A DNA stretch of 64,000 nt, taken from contig NZ_CABIKE010000001.1 in the NCBI RefSeq assembly GCF_902196135.1, positions 62,001 through 126,000 of the forward strand, in the 5' to 3' direction. The notes under the pieces were generated by a model that was given only the letters and a program-made list of their open reading frames with translations, had not been told where the DNA came from and ran no database searches. Shown one piece after another: positions 17,883 to 26,085 of this stretch; positions within the stretch are counted from its first letter, which is position 1, and each line of letters opens with the position of its first letter. Both the position numbers and the translations under genes were made by a program. Source of the stretch: Helicobacter suis. Its GTDB lineage: Bacteria > Campylobacterota > Campylobacteria > Campylobacterales > Helicobacteraceae.

Positions 17883-17960
17883 GAATCTCCCTAGCGATGT
17901 TTTTTAAGTTTATTGTAGTGGTTTTTATTAAAAATTTTACAAGTGTATTTGTAGTCAAAA

Positions 17961-17969
17961 TGCTACAAT
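17961..17969 (+). promoter_or_regulatory. Extended -10 (TGC-TACAAT) of the response regulator, predicting a leaderless mRNA
   Basis: TGC-TACAAT ends six bases before the ATG at 17976. The intervening ATAAAG has no useful Shine-Dalgarno match at the right distance. Transcription would start at the ATG itself. Confidence 0.5.
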
Positions 17970-17975
17970 ATAAAG

Positions 17976-18617
17976 ATGAAAAAACTTTTTCTCTTAGAAG
18001 ATGATGTTTTATTGCACCGCATGCTAGAGGAATTTTTAAAGCACGCGGGGTTTATCGTCGTGAGCGCTTATGATAAAACACCAGCAATGGATATTTTAAG
18101 CCAACAGCATTTTGATCTATTATTACTAGATGTGCAAGTACCTGAGGGCAATAGTTTTCAAATTTTACAGATTCTAAGAGATTTAAACATCACCACCCCG
18201 GCTATTTTTATTAGTGTCTGTAGCGATATGCAAACTTTGCGGCGGGCTTTCCATGCTGGAGCTAGCGACTATCTTAAAAAACCTTTTGACCTAGAGGAAT
18301 TGTATTTGCGCATGGAGCGTTTATTAACACCCCCTAGAGTACAAATTAATTCAGATTGTTTTTATGAAAATGGAGTTTTACAAAGAGGCGATCAAGATTA
18401 TTTTTTAACCCCCAAGGAGAAATGCTTGTTAGAATTTTTTCTCAAACATAAAAACCAAATCTTAGGGCATGAGCAGATCATGGCCAATGTGTGGCATTAT
18501 GAAAACGAGGTAGATGATTCTACTTTGCGCAGCCACATTAAAAACTTGCGTAAACTCTTGGGTAAGGAACATATCCAAAATATCAAGGGTTTAGGCTATT
18601 GTTTGAGGATTCCATGA
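17976..18617 (+). CDS. OmpR-family response regulator (CrdR-like)
   Basis: A two-component response regulator of 213 residues. The receiver has acidic residues E8-D10, phosphoacceptor D52 in LLLLDVQVPEG, S80 and K101/K102 in ASDYLKKPFD. The C-terminal winged helix, about 120-213, has DDSTLRSHIKNLRKLLG and the last hairpin GLGYCLRIP. It overlaps the kinase gene by four bases (ATGA). From memory, the receiver and DNA-binding region look most like H. pylori CrdR, which responds to copper and nitrosative stress; this paralogue assignment is moderate only. No copper-resistance gene lies beside it here. Confidence 0.92.
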   Translation: MKKLFLLEDDVLLHRMLEEFLKHAGFIVVSAYDKTPAMDILSQQHFDLLLLDVQVPEGNSFQILQILRDLNITTPAIFISVCSDMQTLRRAFHAGASDYLKKPFDLEELYLRMERLLTPPRVQINSDCFYENGVLQRGDQDYFLTPKEKCLLEFFLKHKNQILGHEQIMANVWHYENEVDDSTLRSHIKNLRKLLGKEHIQNIKGLGYCLRIP

Positions 18618-19840
18618 AACTTAACATGTATGAAAAACAATCTTTAAGGCGTTTTTTTGCGCTGTTGCTAGGTTTTTCCTTTGTACTCATCACCCTCATC
18701 GCGCTTTTATTTTTACACAATGCCAAAAGTCTTATCTTAGAAAATACCCAAGTGCGTTTGCAAGCCCAGAGTAATGAGATTACTCAAGACATCATAGAAG
18801 CCCACATGCACCATTGGGACGAACCCTTTAAGACTCTAGCCCGTAGGTATAGTTACCTGCATTTTGTACTGCTAGATGGAGAACGCCATGTGCTCTATAA
18901 CCACAATTTTGGTAACGCTACAAGTCTAGCTTTTTTTGGGCATGCCACTTCCTTTCCTTTGTTTTTAGATCAAAAAGATGCTTTTTATTTGGTGGATAAT
19001 AAAACTTTTGGGCATTTGGGAGTGGATTTAGTGCTAATAGAGGAAGTACACCCCCACCATTTATTTGCATCGTTATACCGGCGCGTGTTATTGATCTTTT
19101 CGGGTGTGTTTATTTGTATGGGAGCGATGTCTTTCTTTCTAGCACGGCTATTTTTAAAACCATTAGCCGATGAACGATCGCGCATTAGTGCTTTTAGCCA
19201 AGACCTCGCCCACGAGTTAAATACCCCTATTGCTGCTTTACTCATTGCTGCTAAAGCCTTATTTAAACAAGAGAATAACCCCAAACTTTTAGGCATTCTA
19301 GCCAGCGCCCAGCGCATTTCTCACCTCTACTACCGCCTTGCTTATATCTCAACACAGGATTTAAACCTAGATACCCAGCTTTTAGATTTAAAAACATTAG
19401 TCGCCCAGCAAATCGCCTCTTTAGATCAAATGGCTGCCTTTTATGAGTTAGAACTCAAAAGCCATTTAGAACCTAAAACCTTTGAAGCGTGCGAGGAGGA
19501 TATGGTTACTCTAGTGAGTAATTTACTCATGAATGCAATTAAATACAACCACCCGCAAGGTTTTATTCAAGTGGTGTTAAATCAAGATTTGAGTGTGTGT
19601 AATAGTGGGCAGGCTATCCCCACAGCTAAAATAGAAGCCCTCACAAAACGCTATAGCCGCCTAGATGTCCATAAAAAAGGTTATGGGATTGGTTTGGATC
19701 TAGTGCATAAAATTTGTGAACGCTACGATCTTAGATTAGAAATTAGTAGCGATCCTATCCCCTCCTCGCGCTACTATCAAAACACTTTTAAGGTGTGCTT
19801 TCCTCCAAGCTTAGCCCAGACTAAATCACTTAATGCTTAG
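18614..19840 (+). CDS. Sensor histidine kinase (CrdS-like partner)
   Basis: A membrane histidine kinase of 408 residues from the ATG at 18614, which follows GAGG and overlaps the regulator's TGA. TM1 is about 15-36, a periplasmic sensor spans about 37-155, and TM2 is about 159-181. The H-box AFSQDLAHELNTPIAAL has the phosphorylated H200. The N-box NLLMNAIKYNHP and the G-box KGYGIGLDLVHKI form the ATP-binding domain near the C-terminus. The periplasmic part holds several His residues (EAHMHHWDE and EEVHPHHLF), which would suit a metal signal such as copper, but this is inference. The 3' end overlaps the convergent lipoprotein gene by 11 bases. Confidence 0.9.
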   Translation: MKLNMYEKQSLRRFFALLLGFSFVLITLIALLFLHNAKSLILENTQVRLQAQSNEITQDIIEAHMHHWDEPFKTLARRYSYLHFVLLDGERHVLYNHNFGNATSLAFFGHATSFPLFLDQKDAFYLVDNKTFGHLGVDLVLIEEVHPHHLFASLYRRVLLIFSGVFICMGAMSFFLARLFLKPLADERSRISAFSQDLAHELNTPIAALLIAAKALFKQENNPKLLGILASAQRISHLYYRLAYISTQDLNLDTQLLDLKTLVAQQIASLDQMAAFYELELKSHLEPKTFEACEEDMVTLVSNLLMNAIKYNHPQGFIQVVLNQDLSVCNSGQAIPTAKIEALTKRYSRLDVHKKGYGIGLDLVHKICERYDLRLEISSDPIPSSRYYQNTFKVCFPPSLAQTKSLNA

Positions 19841-20432
19841 TTTCATCTGCATTCTTGATTTGTTCTAAAATCTCAGTAATGGCTTTAAGGCTGACATGCT
19901 GTAGCGCCTTGATTTCTAAAATCTCATCAGACTCTTTAGCAGCGATTGTTTGGCTTTGGGTGATGCGTCTATACTGGCTACCTAATGGTGTGTTTAAAGA
20001 ATAATCTAGTACTAGCTGTGCTTGATACTGCCCATTTTGTTCTAAAATAGCAAGGGAGAGAATATCTAACTTGATAGTGGCATAGGGGGTTGTGATATGA
20101 GGAGGGCGCGAGATAAAAAGGCAGTGTTTGGCTGCTTGTAAAAGGAGCATGTTTTTAAGCATGTTTTTAGGCAGATCAATAAACTTTGTATGTTTGGCAT
20201 AATAGACTTGCCCCTGAGCATTTTTAAAGACAATTTGTTTAGTATCGTATAAATCTGCGCTTTGAATCCCAACAAGGCCTATATCATGGATTTGTGAACA
20301 AGTGGGGGCTGTAAACCCTGTTGTATTGAGATCATAATCTTTCACATCTGGCAACATTTGCTTAAGATTAAGATTCAAACAACCTGAAAAAAGTACAGAA
20401 AAACAACACACCAACCCGATGTGTTTTTTCAT
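19830..20432 (-). CDS. ABC-transport auxiliary lipoprotein (PqiC-like) of the Mla-type operon
   Basis: A 200-residue lipoprotein with signal peptide and lipobox FSGC (Cys about residue 18), so it is lipid-anchored, probably in the outer membrane. The body resembles the ABC_trans_aux family (PqiC/YmbA): SADLYDTKQIVFKNAQGQ, then a C-terminal VLDYSLNT and SLKAITEILEQI. In such systems it joins the MCE protein to the outer membrane. It is the last gene of the four-gene operon and overlaps the MCE gene by four bases (ATGA). The identification rests mostly on context and the general family pattern. Confidence 0.75.
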   Translation of the reverse strand: MKKHIGLVCCFSVLFSGCLNLNLKQMLPDVKDYDLNTTGFTAPTCSQIHDIGLVGIQSADLYDTKQIVFKNAQGQVYYAKHTKFIDLPKNMLKNMLLLQAAKHCLFISRPPHITTPYATIKLDILSLAILEQNGQYQAQLVLDYSLNTPLGSQYRRITQSQTIAAKESDEILEIKALQHVSLKAITEILEQIKNADETKH

Positions 20433-21304
20433 TTTCTATCTCCAAAAATCGTTTTATAAGGGTTGGCATCAAATTTATCAATCAAGCTAGAACCTTTTTG
20501 TACAAAATTATCAATGTTTCGTAGACTCAATTCCATTTGCATGATCAAGGGGGTGAGCATGGTTTTAAAATCATATTGTTTATCCTGAACTTTCTTATTG
20601 ATGTTAAGCGCAAGTTGATCGCCATGCTCGGCTAAAGTACGGCCACTTTCAAGAAAACCATTGCCTTTTTTTAGCGTCTTTGTGGCTTGTTCTGCTGTTT
20701 GGGTTGCTTTATCTAATAGGCGCTCTAAGGCTAAACGGGTATTATCTAATCCTCCTGTAACCTTTTGGATAGAGGCAATGGTTTTGCTGATATTATCAAT
20801 ATTTTGGGGGCTTAAAATTTGATCGATGCTTTTAATGATGTAGAGGACTTCATTAGAAATATGCCCCGCACTACTGGTGAGTTTTTCTAAAAAGCTCTGT
20901 TCGTAGCGTAAAACCCGCTCACTATCATTTTGGCTATAAAACTCTTTAGAGTCGCTTTGTATGAGACTTAAATATTTTAACCCCACCAAACCCTGAGATT
21001 CAACTTTTAATGAAGAGTCCTTATGAATGGGTACGCGGCTTTGGATACGCAAATCTAACTTCACCATTCCCAAATGCCCCTTATCAAAAGCCACATGCTT
21101 AACAGAACCAATTTGAATCCCTTTATAATTAATGGGTGTATTAGCCCCTATCCCATTTAAATCTTTATCGGTATACATCACATAACCCATGTAATCTTTA
21201 TCTTCTAAATTAAAATGCCCAAGCCATAAAATAAAGACCACCATACACACCATACAAGCTAAGAAAATGCCGCCAATGAGAGTGTAGTTTACATGCCTTT
21301 CCAA
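20429..21304 (-). CDS. MCE/MlaD-family lipid-binding protein
   Basis: A 291-residue periplasmic protein anchored by one N-terminal helix (about 7-28). The MCE domain, about 38-115, has GIGANTPINYKGIQIGSVKH and the L-V-G-L-K-Y core SQGLVGLKYLSLI. A long helical C-terminal half follows, as in MlaD/PqiB-like rings that carry phospholipid between the membranes. The start is TTG at 21304, after AGGAGAG, inside the end of the ATPase gene (16-base overlap). It is third in the operon permease-ATPase-MCE-lipoprotein. Confidence 0.9.
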   Translation of the reverse strand: MERHVNYTLIGGIFLACMVCMVVFILWLGHFNLEDKDYMGYVMYTDKDLNGIGANTPINYKGIQIGSVKHVAFDKGHLGMVKLDLRIQSRVPIHKDSSLKVESQGLVGLKYLSLIQSDSKEFYSQNDSERVLRYEQSFLEKLTSSAGHISNEVLYIIKSIDQILSPQNIDNISKTIASIQKVTGGLDNTRLALERLLDKATQTAEQATKTLKKGNGFLESGRTLAEHGDQLALNINKKVQDKQYDFKTMLTPLIMQMELSLRNIDNFVQKGSSLIDKFDANPYKTIFGDRK

Positions 21305-22077
21305 AACTTCTCTCCTCGTGTGGAATTAAATAAATTGCCCTCTTCTAAGGGGTGGGTTTTAACATGCTCAATAAAATCCTTAAGTGTACCATCAAAATCA
21401 ATCAACCCGTCTTTGAGCATGATAAAACGATCCACCGTGTTTTTAACCGAGTCTAGATCGTGGGTGATCATCACCACGGTTAAGTGTAACGCTTCTTTAA
21501 GCGATAAAAGCAATGCATCAAATGTATCGGCCGAATAAGGGTCTAAACCACTTGTAGGCTCGTCTAAAAATAAAATTTCAGGATTAGTCGCCATTGCACG
21601 GGCTAATCCCACACGCTTTTTCATGCCCCCGCTAAGTTCGTAAGGATATAGATAATACACACTTGGATCTAATCCTACTCGATCCAGCCACATTTTAGAA
21701 ATTTCAAGAATATTTTGCTTGGGATAAAAACTATATTCCTCCAACATCACCCCTACATTTTCTAAAACCGTAAGCGAGCTATAAAGCGCTCCAAATTGGA
21801 ATAACACCCCTATACGCTGTAAAATTTGATCTCTTTGGCGATCTTTGAGTTTCCAAATATCTGTCCCAAAAACATTAATCACGCCCTTAATGGGGCGGTT
21901 GAGTAAAATTAAACTGCGCAGTAAGGTACTCTTCCCGCTCCCACTTCCTCCCAAAATAGCTAATATCTCCCCTTTAAACACTTCAAAACTCACGCCCCGA
22001 TGAATCAAGCGATCCCCATAGGCATTATAGACATTATCCACCACGATGAGTTTTTGAGAGTAAGTGATATTAGACAT
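21289..22077 (-). CDS. Mla-type ABC transporter ATP-binding protein
   Basis: The ATPase (MlaF-like) of the phospholipid transporter, 262 residues. Walker A is GGSGSGKST near residue 44, the signature is ELSGGMKKRVGLARA, Walker B is ILFLDEPTSGLDP, and the H-loop is MITHDLDS. The extra residues GGMKKRV with LYPYELSG are typical of the Mla/Ttg2A group. The ATG at 22077 lies inside the permease stop region; a TTG three bases earlier is an alternative. It drives lipid movement together with the permease and MCE protein. Confidence 0.92.
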   Translation of the reverse strand: MSNITYSQKLIVVDNVYNAYGDRLIHRGVSFEVFKGEILAILGGSGSGKSTLLRSLILLNRPIKGVINVFGTDIWKLKDRQRDQILQRIGVLFQFGALYSSLTVLENVGVMLEEYSFYPKQNILEISKMWLDRVGLDPSVYYLYPYELSGGMKKRVGLARAMATNPEILFLDEPTSGLDPYSADTFDALLLSLKEALHLTVVMITHDLDSVKNTVDRFIMLKDGLIDFDGTLKDFIEHVKTHPLEEGNLFNSTRGEKFWKGM

Positions 22078-23176
22078 CAAGTCTACTAAAGATCACCGAA
22101 AAAAGGGCGTCTAAAAAGATGATCCAAAATAAGGAATTGACCACGCTAATAGTGGTGAGTTGCCCAATAGACTCTGTATTGCCCTTAACCTCAAACCCGC
22201 GCATGCAACCTACTAAAGCAATGGCAAATCCCCAAAAAGGGGCTTTAATGAGCCCGATAAAAAAATGCGATAAGCCGACATTTTCATGCAAGCGCGCAAC
22301 ATAGTGGGCAAAGCCTATCCCTAGTTGGTATTTAATAGCAATCATCGCTCCTAAGAGTGCAAAAGCATCGGCTAAAAACACCAACAAGGGCATGGCAATA
22401 ACTAAGGCTATGACTCTAGGCAAAACTAAAAAAGCAAAAGGGTTAAGCCCCATTGTCTCCATAGCATCTAATTCCTCTGTAATCTTCATGGCCCCAATTT
22501 GGGCGGTAAAACTAGAAGCACTCCGCCCGGCCACTACAAGTGCTAAAATAAAGGGGCCCATCTCCCTTAGGGCAAGTTTAGCCGTCATCTCAATACTCAT
22601 CATCGGAAAGCCCAATTCTTGTAACTGCACCGCTCCCTCTAAAGCAATAGCAAAGCCCACTACAAAGACGGTTAAAATACTCACGGGTAAAACCTTAAAC
22701 CCGCTTTCATGGATATGGTGGATTAAAGGCGTCCAGCATACAGATTTAGGGCGTATAAAGGCCAAGCCTACATAGTAAATAATCATGCCACAGAAATTAA
22801 AAGTATTGAGCAAAGTGTTATAAAAGGAGGCAACTCCACGCCCTAATTTTTCTAAAGGGTTGATAAAAACACGAGAAACATGTTCTTGTTTTAAAATGCT
22901 AGGATTAGCCCTAACCCAAGTTTCTACTACCTCTAAGACTCTTGCATTATAAGCGCTAGGGTTGAGAAATTCAGGTTTACGGCGGCCTAATAAATCATAA
23001 AGCAACATTAAAAACACAAAATCTAAACTAGCTACACCTTTAAAATCAATGGCTTCTATGGGAGGGGCGTCTTTAAGAATAGTTTTTAAGTGGGTCAAAG
23101 CTTTAGCAGAAGTTTTAAAATCCCAACTTCCTTGTAAAACAAGGGTGCGCGACTGGATATAGGCAGAACTTACCAA
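22070..23176 (-). CDS. MlaE-type permease with N-terminal STAS-like domain
   Basis: A 368-residue inner membrane permease. Residues 1-110 or so are hydrophilic and look like a STAS/MlaB domain (FKGVASLDFVFLMLLYDLLG), fused in place of a separate MlaB. The rest is the MlaE fold with about five helices and the conserved QLQELGFPMMSIEM, FTAQIGAMKITEELDAMETM and GLNPFAFLVLPRV. The TTG start at 23176 follows AAGGGGGG. It is the first gene of the operon. No MlaA or MlaC gene is in the window, so the direction of lipid flow cannot be told. Confidence 0.9.
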   Translation of the reverse strand: MVSSAYIQSRTLVLQGSWDFKTSAKALTHLKTILKDAPPIEAIDFKGVASLDFVFLMLLYDLLGRRKPEFLNPSAYNARVLEVVETWVRANPSILKQEHVSRVFINPLEKLGRGVASFYNTLLNTFNFCGMIIYYVGLAFIRPKSVCWTPLIHHIHESGFKVLPVSILTVFVVGFAIALEGAVQLQELGFPMMSIEMTAKLALREMGPFILALVVAGRSASSFTAQIGAMKITEELDAMETMGLNPFAFLVLPRVIALVIAMPLLVFLADAFALLGAMIAIKYQLGIGFAHYVARLHENVGLSHFFIGLIKAPFWGFAIALVGCMRGFEVKGNTESIGQLTTISVVNSLFWIIFLDALFSVIFSRLDV

Positions 23177-23249
23177 AAAAAACCCCCCTTAGTAAGAGAC
23201 ACTGACATATCCACCGCCATTTATGTTATGGTAGAATTATACAACATCT

Positions 23250-23960
23250 ATGATAAATAAAACATTGGGTATATACTTTGCTCTGCAGCTTAAGTTGCTA
23301 GTTATTGTTTTGTTTGCTCTAAGTTTTTTAGGAGCAAAGAGCCATTCTAACAAACTCCTAAAATCTTTGTCTAAAGAGAGAAACAGGTTTACTAGCTTGT
23401 ATAACAAACAAAAGCAACTCAAGGCTAAAAATGGCGGATTTTTTGGCGGGGGGCTTGGCACTCTTAGTATTAAGGCAGGTACGAATAATAGTTCACCACA
23501 GAATTTTCCCATTGTGTTGAGTTTTAAGGGGGGTTTTCAAAGCTATTTTAATAACTCTGTAGGGCTTAAGGTTTTTGCTGATTTAGATTTAGCCACCTCT
23601 GAGGCTAATTGGCAGTTTAATAACCCTAGAACGAACTCTTTTTTTGGAATGGTCTCTGCCGGGCTATCTCTTCCTATTGAATTTAGTTTAAGTCGCTCTT
23701 ACCAACATTTCCTAGGCTTTTATGGGGGGGTGGGTGCGGGGTTTATGCTTTATATGGATAATGAACAATTTCAAATACGCAATAAAGAAGAGGTGAAAGC
23801 CTTTGGGGTGGTTGCCCAAGCGGGTATCTCTCTTACTCTTTACTCCAAGCACCGCATTGAAGCGGGGTTTAAAATTCTCCCTACTGATAAAAGCCTTCCA
23901 GATTCTAAGTACTTTAAAACTTCTGAGATGTTTAATATCATGTATCTTTATAAATTTTAA
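23250..23960 (+). CDS. Helicobacter outer membrane protein (Hor/Hop-like beta-barrel)
   Basis: A 236-residue protein with an N-terminal hydrophobic signal (about 8-29, ALSFLGAKS), then a coiled or charged stretch (SLSKERNRFTSLYNKQKQL) and a glycine-rich start of a barrel. Repeated amphipathic strands such as FGMVSAGLSLPIEF and FYGGVGAGFMLYM, and the C-terminal aromatic end MFNIMYLYKF, mark it as an outer membrane barrel of the Helicobacter families. A G7 run lies in the FYGGVG codons. No Shine-Dalgarno site is seen; TGG-TAGAAT lies 12 bases before the ATG, so the leader would be about 5 bases. Its stop shares TTAA with the convergent azlD stop. Confidence 0.8.
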   Translation: MINKTLGIYFALQLKLLVIVLFALSFLGAKSHSNKLLKSLSKERNRFTSLYNKQKQLKAKNGGFFGGGLGTLSIKAGTNNSSPQNFPIVLSFKGGFQSYFNNSVGLKVFADLDLATSEANWQFNNPRTNSFFGMVSAGLSLPIEFSLSRSYQHFLGFYGGVGAGFMLYMDNEQFQIRNKEEVKAFGVVAQAGISLTLYSKHRIEAGFKILPTDKSLPDSKYFKTSEMFNIMYLYKF

Positions 23961-24304
23961 AAGAGATTTTCTAACACCCTGCTTTGGACCAAGTACATAT
24001 ATACCCCCGTTCCTCCCACAATGCTTAAAACAAAAATCCGCAAGTATAAATGTAACCCCACCACACTTAATAGCGCCACTAGTTCATTAAGACCATAAGG
24101 CGCGCTATTTAAAGGGCTATCTTTTAATCCATAAATAATAAGCATGCTAACAACAGCGCTCCCCAAAACCCGCCCTAAATAGAGTAAAACAGGCGCGCTT
24201 TTTTTACCGCTAAAAAACACAAAAAGCCAAGCTTTCATAACATATGTTGTAAGACCGGTGATGGCTAATGCTAAATATAAATACAAATCCATGCGTTTAC
24301 TCAA
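23957..24304 (-). CDS. azlD: AzlD-family branched-chain amino acid exporter subunit
   Basis: A 115-residue protein with three or four membrane helices, the small partner of AzlC in the LIV-E exporter. LALAITGLTTYVMKAWLF at the N-terminus and the central LGRVLGSAVVSMLIIY match AzlD. The TTG start at 24304 overlaps the azlC stop by eight bases; ATG at 24292 is an alternative after GAG. It ends tail-to-tail with the outer membrane protein gene, sharing the palindromic TTAA stop. Confidence 0.82.
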   Translation of the reverse strand: MSKRMDLYLYLALAITGLTTYVMKAWLFVFFSGKKSAPVLLYLGRVLGSAVVSMLIIYGLKDSPLNSAPYGLNELVALLSVVGLHLYLRIFVLSIVGGTGVYMYLVQSRVLENLF

Positions 24305-24986
24305 GTTGGCGTCTAAAGCAGAGAAAAATAAGCCCCATAAGAATCAAAGTAGGCAATAGAAAATGCGCCTTGCCAAAGAGTAAAAAACAAATAATTGCAG
24401 AACCCAGACCAATGAGAGCACTTGCATGGCGATTTGTACTCTTCCATTGTTCTATAAAAATCACCACAAAAATAGCCACCATAATAAAAGACATGCCCGC
24501 TACATTCAGATTAAAACTACCGCCTAGTAATCCTCCAGCAATACACCCAAAAACCCAGTATACATGGTTAAGTAGGGCAATGGCAAACATGAAATCTTGG
24601 CTACTAGATTTTTGGGGTTTAGTAAGATTTAAAAGCATAAAAGTTTCATCACTCAGGGTATGGGCCATGTAAAGAATGCGTTTTTTTTGCATGGAGGCAA
24701 AGGGCTCAAGCATGGAGATGGCATAGCACATTTGGCGGATATTAACCAGAAGTACGAGCAAAAAAATATTGAGTAAACTAGCCTTAATTTCTATAAGGGC
24801 TACTAGCATAAACTGCACAGCCCCTGCATAGATAAATAAACTAACCCCCAAGATAAATAAGAGGCCATGCCCATCTTGTTTGCACAAAACCCCCCAAGTA
24901 ATTCCCATCAGTGTATAGCCAAGACAAATAGGTAAAGTGTGCGGGAAAGCTTCTTGAATGGCTAGTAAAAAAGCTTTTTTAGGCAT
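24297..24986 (-). CDS. azlC: AzlC-family branched-chain amino acid exporter subunit
   Basis: A 229-residue membrane protein with about six helices. AFPHTLPICLGYTLMGITWG, FIYAGAVQFMLVALI, LLVNIRQMCYAISML and LSDETFMLL are AzlC landmarks; the motif A-G-A-x-Q-F is intact. It forms the large subunit that, with AzlD, exports valine-type amino acids or analogues. It overlaps the upstream ABC-2 permease gene by eight bases, so the exporter genes and azlCD may be read as one long transcript from about 30994 down. Confidence 0.88.
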   Translation of the reverse strand: MPKKAFLLAIQEAFPHTLPICLGYTLMGITWGVLCKQDGHGLLFILGVSLFIYAGAVQFMLVALIEIKASLLNIFLLVLLVNIRQMCYAISMLEPFASMQKKRILYMAHTLSDETFMLLNLTKPQKSSSQDFMFAIALLNHVYWVFGCIAGGLLGGSFNLNVAGMSFIMVAIFVVIFIEQWKSTNRHASALIGLGSAIICFLLFGKAHFLLPTLILMGLIFLCFRRQLE

Positions 24987-26085
24987 GTTTGATCTCTTTT
25001 AAACGCCAAGCACTCCAGCTTAAAGCCACTAGAGAAATGGCCATTAAAGCGCCGATGTGTTTAATCACTACGCTTAAGCTAGCCCCCATTTGATTAAGCA
25101 TGACCATGCCTGAGAGAGCGTGGGTGGCTGGGACTACTTGTAAAAGTATTTGTAAAAAAGAGGGCATGAGTTCAGCAGGCCAAATAAAGCCCATCATAAA
25201 AATTAAGGGCAAAGAAGAAAGAAGTACAATTTGAGTGGCTTGGACGGGTTTGGAAAGAAAAGTACCCAATAACACCCCACAGCTAGCTGTAGAGAAGATA
25301 AAGATCATAGCAAAGATAAGTAGCGCTAAAGGGTTAGCATGGGTGTGGATACCATAATAGTTAAAAAGAACCCCTAAATACAACAAGACTAAAAATAAAT
25401 AGATAAAACTAAAACAAAAACAACGGATAAGAACAAAGCTTAAAGATTCTAATAAGTTTGGGAAACACTTAGGGGTGGTGGTGGTTAAAATCCCCGTGCC
25501 AATTAAAAGGGTTTGGTGCAAAATAAAGAGCAAAACATGAGATAGGGCATAGTTAAGATAGCCTAAGGAGTAGTTATATAAGGGAATTGTTTGTAAGGAA
25601 AAAAGTTCATGCTCTCTAGTCTGATCACTTAAAAAGCGTTCTCTATCTATTTTAATTTTATGGCTCAGGTCTTGGATTGTACCCAAAGTAGCTTGGGCGA
25701 TCGCACCATAAATTAAAAAATAATTAGCATTGGCATAAAGCTCAACACTAGCGGGTACGCCGGTATAAACATGCTTTTCAAAAAACTCGGGGATAAACAC
25801 AATACCATATACTTTTTCCTCTTCTAAAAGTTTTTTGGCCTCTTGTAAAGAGCTAGGGAAGTATGCAATGCTCATTTCTTGGGTGGCTTCTAGTAGTTGG
25901 GTGAGTTTGTAGGATAAAAAGCTTTGATCTTTATCTACTAAAGCGATTTTTTGGTGGGTTACAATGTCGTTTTTATAAGGGAGGGGATAGAGAAAGGCAT
26001 AAAATAAAGGCCCGCCTATGATGATAAAAAGCACAGCAAAATTACTAAAAATGGCTTTAAATTCTTGAGCCAATGCCTTTATCAT
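24979..26085 (-). CDS. ABC-2 type exporter permease, second copy
   Basis: A 368-residue inner membrane protein of the YhhJ/DrrB ABC-2 type. One N-terminal helix (FAVLFIIIGGPLFYAFLYPL) is followed by a large extracytoplasmic domain (about 40-200, ALVDKDQSFLSYKL and VELYANANYFLIYGA) and five or so C-terminal helices. The start is ATG at 26085, overlapping the TGA of the upstream paralogue as ATGA; a longer frame to 26211 exists but lies wholly inside that gene. It pairs with its neighbour to form a channel linked to the HlyD and TolC proteins. No ATP-binding subunit is encoded in the cluster. Confidence 0.88.
   Translation of the reverse strand: MIKALAQEFKAIFSNFAVLFIIIGGPLFYAFLYPLPYKNDIVTHQKIALVDKDQSFLSYKLTQLLEATQEMSIAYFPSSLQEAKKLLEEEKVYGIVFIPEFFEKHVYTGVPASVELYANANYFLIYGAIAQATLGTIQDLSHKIKIDRERFLSDQTREHELFSLQTIPLYNYSLGYLNYALSHVLLFILHQTLLIGTGILTTTTPKCFPNLLESLSFVLIRCFCFSFIYLFLVLLYLGVLFNYYGIHTHANPLALLIFAMIFIFSTASCGVLLGTFLSKPVQATQIVLLSSLPLIFMMGFIWPAELMPSFLQILLQVVPATHALSGMVMLNQMGASLSVVIKHIGALMAISLVALSWSAWRLKEIKHA

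Noticed and set aside
23237-23512. Minus-strand frame of 91 codons opposite the outer membrane protein start
   Set aside because: It is the antisense shadow of the signal and N-terminal region, with no ribosome site and biased composition.
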